Shown one piece after another: positions 11,670 to 22,431 of a stretch of 64,000 bases of DNA; the stretch's first letter is position 1, and each line of letters opens with the position of its first letter. The DNA is taken from positions 8,861,472-8,925,471 of the forward strand of contig CM055107.1 of NCBI GenBank assembly GCA_029204225.1. Direction: 5' to 3'. The notes under the pieces are model-generated. The model made no database searches. It was not told the DNA's origin and was given only the letters and a program-made list of their open reading frames with translations. This DNA is from Diphasiastrum complanatum. Lineage: Eukaryota > Streptophyta > Lycopodiopsida > Lycopodiales > Lycopodiaceae. The position numbers and the translations under genes are program-made.

Positions 11670-12453
11670 TGTCATAAAACGGTGGTGATGAGCATAGCGG
11701 AGGCTCGGTTGCTCAGAGCGTAGGCGTGTATGAAGGAAACGCGGCAGTTAGCAGCAGGAATATTCAAGTAGAAGAATTCATACAGTTTGCACAAATGAAC
11801 GACGCAATAGTGAGACGAAAATTGCACTATGATAAATATGAACAATGAGTACAATGGCTTGAAGTAATAACTTCAGCTTGGTGAGCATGATAGTGCTTGC
11901 TACAGATAACTCTGATTGAAAGAGAATTTCAAAATTTCAAATTAACACTTACATAGCTTGTTTCAGCTAATATAGAGATTTACTTACAAGCCTTTAAGGC
12001 TATTTATGCCAGTCTTTGCATATGTACAAAAGTTGGTAACCGTCAACCGCCTTTGGGATATTTGTTTGTCCAACTATTTAAGGGTTACTTATCCATTGGC
12101 GAAGTCGGTCAGCAAAAATGCGAAAAAGGTGAAGGTACCTTAAAAATGATTTCTAAGGTATTTTGGCCACTTGGCCAAGGTGTCGCATTTTTCGCTAAGG
12201 AGCGAAACAGACGAAGGTGCCTTAAAACTGATTTCTAAGGTATTCTGGACACTTGGCCAGAGTGTCGCATTTTTTTCCTAAGGAGCGAAAAAGGCGAAAA
12301 AGACGAAGGTGCCTGAAAATGTTTTGTAAGTCATAGAAAATCTCAAAGGGGGAAAAATGTGAAGGCCAAAAAATATGTTGTCAACCTTCGGAGTTTTTCA
12401 GGACGTTCATTACTTGAACGATTTGTTTAAGACTGAGCATAAGAAATCTAACA
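11670..12453 (-). repeat. 5' LTR of copia C
   Basis: A 784 bp partner of 7932-8729, starting TGTCATAAAACGG and ending AAATCTAACA on the plus strand. It is followed by the target duplication GTCGG. Confidence 0.88.
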
Positions 12454-12458
12454 GTCGG

Positions 12459-12828
12459 ATCAGTCGTAGATGATCAAGATGCAATTATGACATTGCTTTC
12501 AAGCCTGCCCTCTACATATGAGAATTGGGTGATGATCATCACGACACACTCAGATTTAACTCTTATCAGAGTTATCACTATGTTGTTGCAAGAAGATAAT
12601 CGAAGAAACCAAGACACTTCGTCTCATGCTCTATATATCAACAAGGGCTCGAAACGACATAAGCAGAAAAGCTCCAAGCAGTCTACATCGAATCAGAAAC
12701 AGACTCAAGGTCAAGAATCATCAAATCCACATTCGTTGAAGAAGAAGATGTTTTGCAAGTATTGCAAACGCAATAATTATGAGATCCAAGATTGTCGAAT
12801 TTTCAAAGCAAAGAATGCAGCCAAGTAG
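12459..12828 (+). pseudogene. copia A gag, C-terminal part with altered zinc knuckle
   Basis: Continues the gag interrupted at 7926 (SSLPSTYENWVMIITTHS, then LLQEDNRRNQ). The nucleocapsid knuckle reads CKYCKRNNYEIQDC: spacing is CX2CX4-x-X4C, but the zinc-binding His is Tyr (TAT instead of CAT). This would weaken zinc and RNA binding. A stop ends the frame at 12826-12828. Confidence 0.85.
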
Positions 12829-14254
12829 CCTGATCAACAAGCAAATACAGTTACAGCATCTCCTGAAGTCAAAATGGATGAAGGCGCTTTTATGGTCAAA
12901 GACAAATACGCAAATTCGGATGATTCGTGATTTTTGGGAGCTATTCAACATATGACCAATCATCGCAAGATTTTCCAATCATATACGCCTTACAACACGA
13001 AGAAGTATGTCCATCTTGGTGACGATAGCACTCACACTATCGAAGGTGAAGGTACTATAACATTAAGGTTCCAACATGATCAATTCAAACTATTGTTGAA
13101 AGTCTTGTATGTTTCTAAACTATCTACAAATGTGTTATCAGTAAGTAGAATCACAAATTTAGGTCATAGGGTGGAGTTTGCATCTGACCAATGCAGAATT
13201 ATCGATAGGAGTAATAAGATCCTTGCACTCGGCAAGAGGCATGGATACTTATATAGATTGGCACATTGTTATTTTGATTCTAGTCAAGCTTTAAAAACCT
13301 CTGTTCTTGTCAATAAAGCATTATTATGACATCATCGCTTAAGACACTTGAATTATGCATCTATTTCGAACATGTCCAGACAATCCCTAGTACTTGATCT
13401 CGACTATCCTTTCTGGTAAAGCCGATCTCCATGTCTGCCATAGTTGCATCTTTGGAAAGCAGACTAGGATTCCTTTTAGATCGAGCTATAGACATGCAAC
13501 AAAAGGTCTGTTAGATGTTGTTCATTCAGATTTATCGAATCAACAAAGTGCATGTTATTGCATGCGGCACTTCCCAAATCCTTCTGGACTGAAGTTGTTT
13601 CAACATCAACCTATATTTAGAACAGATGTCCTACTAAAGATTTCTCAGACAAAACACCATTCGAAGTTTGGACAGATACCAAACCTTCTTTATCAAACTT
13701 ACGAGTTTTTGGACGTACTACTTATGCGCAGATTCCTCATGATCTCAGGAAGAAGCTCGACTTCTAGAGCATCAAATGTATTCTCATCAGCTACACTACT
13801 TTGGATCAAACCTACAAGTTGTTCAATCCTATCCAGTCGAAGATATTCGTTAGCCAGGATGTCATCTTCATCGAAGGTCAATTTATCGACCTCAAGGGAA
13901 AAGACAAAGCCCATATAGCCGACTCTTTGGTTTCATCTGACACATTGAACTTCCCAGTTCCTCAGTCGACTATTCCTATCGAAGGTCCAAGCTCATCTAC
14001 TTTCCAAAAATAATATATCAATGACGAATCTGAAGATGATGATGTTGCAGTTCAGCAACTACAGCATGATGAAAGTGATCAGCTTCCTCTATTCCCTAGA
14101 AGATCATCAAGAACTAGCAGACCGCCTATCAGGTATATTGACAAGTCTGCAGCCTATCTTGTTCAGGAGCCGGACTACTATCGAAGAGGCACTCAGTCAG
14201 CTCGATTCCAATCTCTGGAAAGAAGCTATGGATAAAGAGTATTCATCTCTTATT
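12829..14254 (+). pseudogene. copia A protease, integrase (deleted) and start of RT
   Basis: The protease region is recognisable from GAIQHMTNHRKIF, but the catalytic Asp-Ser preceding GA is missing and a TGA precedes it. The pre-integrase domain follows (LYVSKLSTNVLSVSRI, GYLYRL). The integrase zinc region has lost part of its frame, and most of the catalytic core is deleted: DVVHSDL is followed at once by sequence matching the integrase end (KSFWTE, then VFGRTTYAQIP). The tail TYKLFNPIQSKIFVSQDVIF leads to the linker and the RT beginning (EALSQLDSNLWKEAMDKEYS), cut by element B. The RT continues at 21148 on the other strand. Confidence 0.8.
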
Positions 14255-14664
14255 AGTTAGAAATAGTAAGCTCAACTATGATTGTAGTTTACAGCTATGT
14301 ACTGTTTCAGTTTGGTAGGCTTTAGTTAAGAAGCCAGCCCGGGGGCTTGTCTCAAGCCAATACCGGGAGTTTATCTGTATATAGGCTAAAATGTCACGTA
14401 GAGGCCAATAGTGAATTTTGTGCATTTATTAGGTCTATGCCACGTGGCGTCCCCATGCAAAGGGGACCTTTAGTTGTATATGTATCAGTCTCTTTGTAAT
14501 AAAGATGCTTTTGCTTTGTGAGCTCTTTTGCTTTATGTGAGCTCCTCCATTACTCTGTTACTTGTGGATGTTGTTCATGGTTTCAATGGTTGGCAATCAG
14601 TCAGTGATTGCATCTCTAATCTGCACTCTCCACTAGATCAGAATTTCCGCATAGAATGTTAACT
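14255..14664 (+). repeat. LTR of Ty3-like element B (plus copy)
   Basis: A repeat of about 410 bp present again, inverted, at 21149-21557, with roughly 20 readable differences (about 95% identity). The ends are AGTTA...TAACT rather than TG...CA. It has a TATA-like TGTATATAGG (about 14380) and an AATAAAG signal (about 14498). It interrupts the copia A RT; a TTAT target duplication is likely (14250-14253 and the right-hand junction). Confidence 0.85.
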
Positions 14665-14676
14665 TGGTATCAGAGC
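14665..14676 (+). promoter_or_regulatory. Primer-binding site of element B
   Basis: TGGTATCAGAGC follows the LTR directly and is complementary to the initiator tRNA-Met 3' end. Confidence 0.88.
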
Positions 14677-14905
14677 CGATAGGCTGTGGAGGAACGTGCA
14701 CGATCGAAGCTCTTGCACTCTCATTGCAAGGGTGGAAAACACCTTCAGATATCCAATGAGATGACATCCATCAGAAGTAGAATTAGGGGGATGCTCAACT
14801 CAATATGATAGTGACGGTGAGACATCTAGTCTAGTTGAGAGCTACAGTGATATATCTGAGTGGGAGACTATATCTGAAGGTGAAGTTGAACCAGAACCTA
14901 GTGCG

Positions 14906-15700
14906 GTGGTAGGTGATGAAGCAAAAAATGACGAAGAGATGATGGATGATGATATATTGTCAGAAAAGAGACCAATGGTAGAAAGTAAAGTTGAGCCAAA
15001 CATGGGACTCAAGGATCACACTAACCAGAACATGGAAGAAGAAATTTTAGTTGAAGATGATCATCAAGCTCAAACTCAACCGACTGTGCAAACACCTAGC
15101 CCTCTATCTATCGCACCAATGACACGAAGAATCACTCAGCCAATAGTTGTCCCGAATGACACTGAGAGAGTACCTAGTATAGTAGGCTCGCTACCACAAT
15201 TCCATAGAAACAATGACGAAGATGCCCATGAACATCTTACAGATTTTGAGACACTAATGGTTGTTAATGCAATTGTGAATCCTATGCATCGGATGATGCT
15301 ATTTTCCACAACTCTTGTAGGAGAAGCTAGGCGATGGTACTATAATCTACCCAAAGTTTCCATCACCACATGGGAGGAATTGTTTCGACTGTTTTTTGAA
15401 GAGTTTGGACCCAGATACAATGTTGATAGCCTAATGTTCGCTCTGACCACAATACAACAAGAATCGGGAGAATCAGTACGGTTATATGTCAGGCGACTCA
15501 AGGAGCTCATTCGCAAATTGAACATAGGGCTAGCAACTGAGGTATCGTCTCAATTGGTGCTCACCTTTTTCCTAAGGGACTTATAATCGGATGTACAATT
15601 AGTGGTATGCCAATCTAGGGTCTCATCTTTTGAAGAGGCGGTATCTAGAGCCATGATTATTGAAGCTGCTTATGTTACTACATCTAGCTGTCAGGCAAGG
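14906..15700 (+). CDS. Ty3/gypsy-type gag (element B), C-terminus disrupted
   Basis: An acidic N-terminus is followed by a retrotransposon gag capsid core: LPQFHRNNDEDAHEHLTDFE, then LVGEARRWYYNLPKVSITTW and LFFEEFGPRYNVDSL, with RLYVRRLKELIRKLN near the end. This is the pattern of the plant retrotrans_gag family (viral-type capsid domain). The uninterrupted frame ends with a TAA at 15584-15586, and the same family pattern continues (EEAVSRAMIIEAAY) to about 15680. No zinc knuckle, protease or RT is recognisable downstream, so B looks like a gag-only element depending on helpers. Confidence 0.75.
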
Positions 15701-17003
15701 AGAATCCAATGCTAGATAGTAGTCGACAGACAGTAGGGGGTGAGTTGAATGTTATGAGAGAGCAAAATCATAACTTCAAACCCCAAGGATCAAGACCACG
15801 CTACGCACCCGAGAGCGATAGTGTGATGCCGGATTGTCACACTCGAAACCAAGGGGCTGAAAGTTATATCAGTCCTTCTAGTACACAACAGTGGCACTAT
15901 GGAAATAGAAATTCCCAAGATTAAAACAGGATATGAAACAGATGAAAATGCTATACCCTCAGAATTATCCGAACTAGAATGTGATAAGGATAGAATGTCG
16001 ATTGATCTTGAGATGTCTCAAGAAGAACTTGATTATTTAGAGGACCATGGTTGGACACAAGGGGATGGGTCAGATCTAGTACAGAGTTATGGGCTAGTCA
16101 ATCATGAAATAAAAACAGGCAGAAATATACACCCATGGACTAAGCATCATGGTGACACCCCTCAGGATAGACGAGCTGAGACCAGTGAAAACAGGCCCCC
16201 CTACACATTTTGGAAAACCACGCATACCCAGAGAGGCTAGGTCGAGCGTACTGATGATAACCTGAGGTGAGTTACGAGAAGACCCCCCTAAAAAAGTGTG
16301 GATGCAAGAGAGTGATAGGCAGGTGAGTCTTGGGAAGGCCACTAATTCTGAGGAGGTAGCACCATCAATGTTTAGTGACCAACTTGATCAAGTTGTACCT
16401 CTAGACGAGGACAACGATAGCAATTCAGAATGGGCAGAAATAGACGAACCCACATGGACACCCCAATAGACTACCCCCCTAGATCCAGAACCATAGATCC
16501 AACTCCAACAATTCCGGAGAGTGGAGTTATTAAATCACCTATCCCTGATGACATTAATTAGGAGGAGTCATATGGTATACAGAACCTATTCAAAGAACAT
16601 AAGAATGTGACTAGCAAGACTACCTCGATACACACTAGTGAGGATGGGTACCAAAACTATTCCCAAGAAACCCAAGAGGTATTAAGTGACATATTCTATT
16701 GGGAAGAGGACATGCCGGACTCTATCTCCGAAGTTCGTATCGAGAACGAAGGGACCAGAAACCAGAGAAGAAATGAGGAATACTCTACCTCCAACCATGG
16801 ATATAGATAATGGGAATGAACCCTATGATATGGCCAGAAGAATATTCCAAGCTACATGTACAAATCCCTCATTTCTGCAATATATACGTCAGAATCGCAT
16901 ACGTCAGTTGAGAGACCTAAGCTCTTTAGCCCCCAATTTTATACATCATGATAGACCTAAGGTAGAAAGTGAATACCCAGATAACAAGATTGATGTTGGG
17001 TAG
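15701..17003 (+). other. Element B internal region, acidic short frames
   Basis: Several overlapping plus-strand frames (15709-15924, 15899-16240, 16607-16810, 16686-17003) are rich in Asp, Glu and Ser. They may be one decayed ORF (for example ELECDKDRMSIDLEMSQEEL). None matches a known retroelement domain. The character of the sequence changes after about 17003. Confidence 0.45.
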
Positions 17004-17468
17004 GCAATATGATGGAAATCCTCTCTTATCCTTGATTTTACGTATGTGATAAGGGAAAATAAGGAGTTTTATGTTTTATTTTCATTTGTTCATTTCTTTG
17101 CTTTACTAATCTTGTTGTTTGGTGAATTTCTTCCTGTCTATATGTTACAAAAAAAAAATAAAAACAAAAGGTTATGGATTTTGTTGTTGTATGCACTAAC
17201 ACTTGTTGAAGTGCAGGAATCAAATATCCAAAAGTCAAAATCATTTGCACCCACCATCGCTGCACCCACATCACATTAGACACAATATGTTTGAAACATT
17301 TGTTGCAAGCTTGAGTGAATGCATCCATATCCTTGCACTCCGCATATACTCTGAGCTGCATAGGGCATTGTGCATTGTTGTAGCGGGCATATGATTGATT
17401 GATATAGAAGCATATGGGGGTTAGAGAGGAAAAATTTGGGAATGAGACATTGCAGTGGGGAGGGGAGT

Positions 17469-17513
17469 GACTCCGTCGCCCAATGGATAAAGCACTGGAA
17501 AAAAAAAAAAAAA
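17469..17513 (+). repeat. tRNA-Arg 5'-half-like retroposed fragment with poly-A
   Basis: About 30 bp (GACTCCGTCGCCCAATGG, then ATAAAGCACTGG) resemble the 5' half of plant nuclear tRNA-Arg, including the A-box, with about three differences by my recollection of that tRNA. Fifteen adenines follow at once. No T-arm or 3' half is present, so it is not a functional tRNA. A SINE head or a retroposed tRNA half is the likeliest reading. Confidence 0.6.
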
Positions 17514-18078
17514 GGTTTGATGATGCTTACTCCAGATCGGATCTATAACCATTTGTGAGATCCGACATCTTTCATCCCTATGCTTGATTGGATTTGATTA
17601 GTAGGCAAGCTCAAATAGAGCTAGATCTCCTCTAGCTCATTATTCAGATTCCATGCATAGATATCGTTCATAGTGGACATCAATTAGTGGATCACACAAT
17701 TTAGATTCAACCAAAAGATCCCAACAACTTACACTTTAGATTTTCATGTAGATCCATTATGATGATGTGTGTTCTTTGAGTGACACCATGGTATTCTAAG
17801 TGCAACTCTAGTTTTCAATATGTGTGAAACTTTTTGATGGGTAGTGTACAATCTAGTCTTCATAGATATCCTAGTGATTCGGATAAGAAATAGAGATTAA
17901 ATGTTAAAATCTTCATAAGTCTAGATCTGGTCAATCATATCTTGTTGAAATTGGTAGATCTGTGATGCATGTCCTGCAGACTATTTGAGAGAGCGATTTC
18001 TTTGAGAGATGAAGGAGGGCGAAAGGGATGAGTAGGAGTAATTTTAAACTCCAACACAAGGTAGTGTTCTTCATGCCT

Positions 18079-18384
18079 TTACAAGGTCTCCAAAGGTAGA
18101 GTTGAAATGCAATTGCCCTTTCCTTCGAAATTTTTTTTCTCATTTGGAAATTGATCACCACCTGCCGACAATTCAGCTAGCAACATCTTCACAAGTTCAA
18201 TCATGTGCCACCAATACGTTTCTTCGCACATGTACTTGCAGAAGCCCTTATTGTCAGAAGTCATTCCAAGAGAGTCCCTTGTGGGCTTATACCTAGCCAG
18301 AATATTAAGAATCTCCTTCTTACAAAACAAATCAGCGCTAGTAATAGATTCAACGTATAACATGGATACCAGAAATGTACTCAA
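18079..18384 (-). CDS. Unrecognised minus-strand frame of about 100 codons
   Basis: The frame reads like real protein (KEILNILARYKPTRDSLGMT, then WWHMIELVKMLLAELSAGGD), with balanced composition and a TAA near 18079. There is no convincing ATG context; it begins after stops. I do not recognise the family. It could be an exon of the host sequence next to the copia A 3' LTR or part of an older element. Confidence 0.35.
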   Translation of the reverse strand: MSTFLVSMLYVESITSADLFCKKEILNILARYKPTRDSLGMTSDNKGFCKYMCEETYWWHMIELVKMLLAELSAGGDQFPNEKKNFEGKGNCISTLPLETL

Positions 18385-18517
18385 GGTTTATAAACACATA
18401 CTTGGATGGTCCCACATTGGAAGATGCAATCATCTGCAATTTGTCCTTTGTCACCAAGAGGCATTTGGAATCCCAATCAAGTTTGTACAAAATTTGAGAA
18501 AAACACACCGTTCAAAG

Positions 18518-19633
<1,116 letters not shown>

Positions 19634-19640
19634 CTCCCCC

Positions 19641-21148
19641 TTAATCTGAATCCATGAATGCCTTGACCTTTAGACTTAGTTCTGCACAAAACTTCATGTG
19701 TGCATCCAAGCTTAATGCTTTAGTAAAAATATCCGCTGTCATATCTTGCGTTCGACAGAACTGCAATCTGAACTCTTTGTTGAGAACTTTGCTTCTGACA
19801 TAGTGATACTTAAGCTCAATGTGCTTACTTCTAGAATAAAATCTAGGGTTGGCTGACAAGGCAATGGCACTTAGACTATCACAAAATAATAATGTCGGAG
19901 CATATTGATTCAGACTGATATCTGAAAGTAAGTTTCTCAACCAAATTGCTTCCTTAGTAGCTTGTGAGGCTGCGATATACTATGATTCTATAGAAGATAG
20001 AGCTATCAAAGATTGCTTGCGACTGTTCCAGGAAATTGGACCATTGTTGAGGAAGAATGTAAATCCAGAAGTAGATTTACAAGTGTCTAAGTCTCTTGCC
20101 CAACTTGCATCTGTATAACCACTAAGTAAATTGAGTTTGTTGTTGTCGATTGTTCCATAACAAATGCAAAAGTCCATAGTAGCTCGAAGATATCTCATGA
20201 CTTTGATGAGAGCCTTCCAATGTGTTACACCAAGGTTGGTCATATACTAACTTAAGGAGCTAACTGCAAAAGCTATGTCTGGCATGGTACAGATCATTGC
20301 GTACATAAGAGATCATATTATTGAATGATAAGAATACTCGCACATCTGCTCTTTTTCTTCAATTATTCGGGGACATTGGTCCTTCGACAATTTCAGACCT
20401 GGTTCCATTGGTGAGAGAGCTAACTTGCAATTAACCAGATTATATCTGACTAACATATTGTAGATGTATCTCTGTTGAGTAATGTAGATCAACTTTCGAT
20501 TTTTGTCTCTATAAATTTGAATACCAATGCAGAAATGAGATTTGCCTAGATCGGTCATGTCAAATTCAGAAGATAGCATTGTCTTAGCTTCTTTTATCAA
20601 ATCGATATTGTTGTCGAAGGGCAATGTGTCATCCATGTACAAAGTGATAATGATAAAAGAATGTTGCACTGTCTTGAAGTAAAAATTCAAATCTGAAGAG
20701 CTTGGTGTGTAGCCATGATTAATAAGGAAAGTATTGATCCTTTGAAACCATGCTCGAACACATTGGTTCAAGCCATAAAGTGCCTTATGGAGTTTACACA
20801 TATAATTGTGTTTACCTTCGATAATATAACTTTTGGATTGCACCATGTAAATGTCTTCTTCGATAACTCCATTGAGATATGTTCTATGTCCATCCATTTG
20901 ATGTATTTCCAAATCTGCTACAATTACAAACGATAATAAAAGTTGAATAGAAAAATGCTTGACTACTGGACTGAAGGTCTCAGTGTAATCGACGTTGTAT
21001 ACTTGAGAAAATCCTTTGGTGACAAGTCGAGCTTTTCTTGTATTGATGCTTTCGTCTGCTTTGTACTTGACTTTGAAAATCCATTTGCAATCAACTACAT
21101 TTCTGCTAGCAGGTAATTCGACAATCGTCCATGTCTGGTTCTCGATAA
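19641..21148 (-). pseudogene. copia A reverse transcriptase and RNase H (inverted part)
   Basis: The minus strand starts at 21148 with LIENQTWTIVELPASRNVVD and CKWIFKVKYKAD. That joins codon for codon to the RT start ending KEYSSL at 14254. ARLVTKGFSQ, ETFSPVVK, LEIHQMD, CKLHKALYGLNQCVRAWFQ and LYMDD (the catalytic YxDD, about 20620) follow. RNase H has TDASWARDLDTCKSTSGFTF, ALSSIES, ARTKH-like SRSKHIELKYHYVR and TADIFTKAL. Frames change near 20310 and 19960, and codons are lost around the RT-RNase H junction. Confidence 0.88.
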
Positions 21149-21557
21149 AGTTAACATTCTATGCGGAAATTCAGATCTAGTGGAGAGTGCAGATTAGAGA
21201 TACAATCACTGACTGATTGCCAACCATTGAAACCATGAACAACATCCACAAGTAACAGAGTGATGGAGGAGCTCACATAAAACAAAAGAGCTCACAAAGC
21301 AAAAGCATCTTCATTACAGAGAGACTGATACATATACAAGTAAAGGTTCCCTTTGCATGGGGACGCCATGTGGCATAGACCTAATAAATGCAGAAATTCA
21401 CTATTGGCCTCTACGTGGCATTTTAGCCTATATACATATAAACTCCCGTTATTGGCTCGGGACAAGCAGCCGGGCTGGCTTCTTAGCTAAAGCCTACCAA
21501 ACTGAAACAATACATAACTGTAAACTACAATCACAGTTGAGCTTACTATTTCTAACT
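21149..21557 (-). repeat. LTR of element B (inverted copy)
   Basis: Minus-strand copy of 14255-14664. It is preceded on the minus strand by a purine tract (AAGAGAGGGAG, about 21558-21568), as expected for a 3' LTR. It abuts the copia A RT at 21148. Confidence 0.87.
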
Positions 21558-22245
21558 CCCTCTCTTAAGCTCAAGTGTGGTTTAAGTATCAACCTAATTG
21601 TACACTTACTACAGTATCACATTTGAAGCTTGCATAAATAAATCAGATCAATTCTAAGCTCAAATGTGATAAGAGTATCAGAATAGAAATGTGTAGCCAT
21701 GTCCTGGAGTGTCCGTAGAACATATGCAATTTTCTTGCTACCTGTACTCGACTCACACTCAAGTACACAGTCAAAGCACTTGACTCACAAAGTATTAACC
21801 AAACACCATGCTCTCAACAAGAGTCTACCATACTCTGAACTTGACTTGTTCACCATCCAACTTGAAACACAAGCAGACAACATGAGAGACAAAACTCACA
21901 CCGAGGAAACCTCACTGCCACCATGAGGTTATCATCCTCCATCTTACTAGGCTGACATCCTATCAGATGCTTACAAGACAAACTCATAACGTTGATAACA
22001 ATGAGCGACTATGGCTCAACCTTACGAAATCTTACTGCCACTAAGATTATACCCTCACTAGAAAATCAGCTAGTAGACATGTCAACAAGTCACTGAGCAT
22101 CAAATGAGTACTTTGTTTTTCTTTTAGTAGCAAATGCATAACCAATCAAACTCCAACTCTGATCTACGTCTAGTCACAAAAACTTTCATAACAAAGTCAC
22201 ATGCAAGCAATCACATTCATGCAACCAACACGAATGACAAACATA
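21558..22245. other. Presumed 3' internal region of element B, no coding content
   Basis: The sequence left over after the purine tract would be the 3' internal part of element B in inverted orientation. It is rich in CAA/ACTC-type words and has no long frame or recognisable domain. Confidence 0.35.
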
Positions 22246-22431
22246 TCAACTGATGATCACTGCTTGTTGAAGAAGATATCCTCCTGTACTATACACCTTT
22301 GCCATAGGTAGATCCACTACTACAACAACCATGCATCCAAAGCTCCACACATCTGTCTTGAGATGTTCTCGAATGCACCATGTACCTCCCAAAGATACAT
22401 CCCTGTCCAAGTGTCTCTTCCAACCATCCAT
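22246..22431 (-). pseudogene. Protein-kinase-like fragment (subdomain IX motif)
   Basis: A 61-codon minus-strand frame contains KTDVWSFGCMV, matching the D-x-W-S-x-G signature of kinase subdomain IX, preceded by a GTW segment roughly where subdomain VIII should be. The catalytic loop, DFG and glycine loop are absent, and the neighbouring frames are closed. It may be a captured gene piece inside element B or chance similarity. Confidence 0.35.

Larger units (their letters stand above)
7932..12453 (-). mobile_element. copia element C, minus strand, nested in copia A gag
   Basis: Bounded by the exact 5-bp target duplication GTCGG (7927-7931 and 12454-12458). Two LTRs are present (7932-8729 and 11670-12453), both with TG...CA ends. 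The primer-binding site lies left of the right-hand LTR, and the purine tract (AAGGGGGAGTG on the minus strand, about 8730-8741) adjoins the left-hand LTR, so transcription runs leftward. Gag, protease and nearly all of integrase are deleted: the primer site leads within about 20 bp into the post-integrase segment. The RT carries an internal deletion, and an unrelated GC-rich block sits in the integrase-RT linker. Confidence 0.9.
17004..18517. other. Sequence between element B and the inverted copia A 3' LTR
   Basis: It contains a tRNA-Arg-like half with a poly-A run (17469-17513) and a minus-strand frame (18079-18384). If the copia A halves are one insertion, the part next to 18517 should be the original 3' flank. 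The 5 bp at 18513-18517 read CTTTG on the minus strand, against CTTAG at 5215-5219, a 4/5 match to a target duplication. One inversion breakpoint must lie in this interval. Confidence 0.5.

Noticed and set aside
11329-11723. Gly/Ala-rich frames on both strands near 11.4 kb
   Set aside because: They cover a GC-rich low-complexity linker of copia C; the minus-strand linker reading explains the composition.
17469-17498. Functional tRNA-Arg gene
   Set aside because: Only the 5' half is present; the T-arm and acceptor 3' strand are missing and a poly-A run follows.
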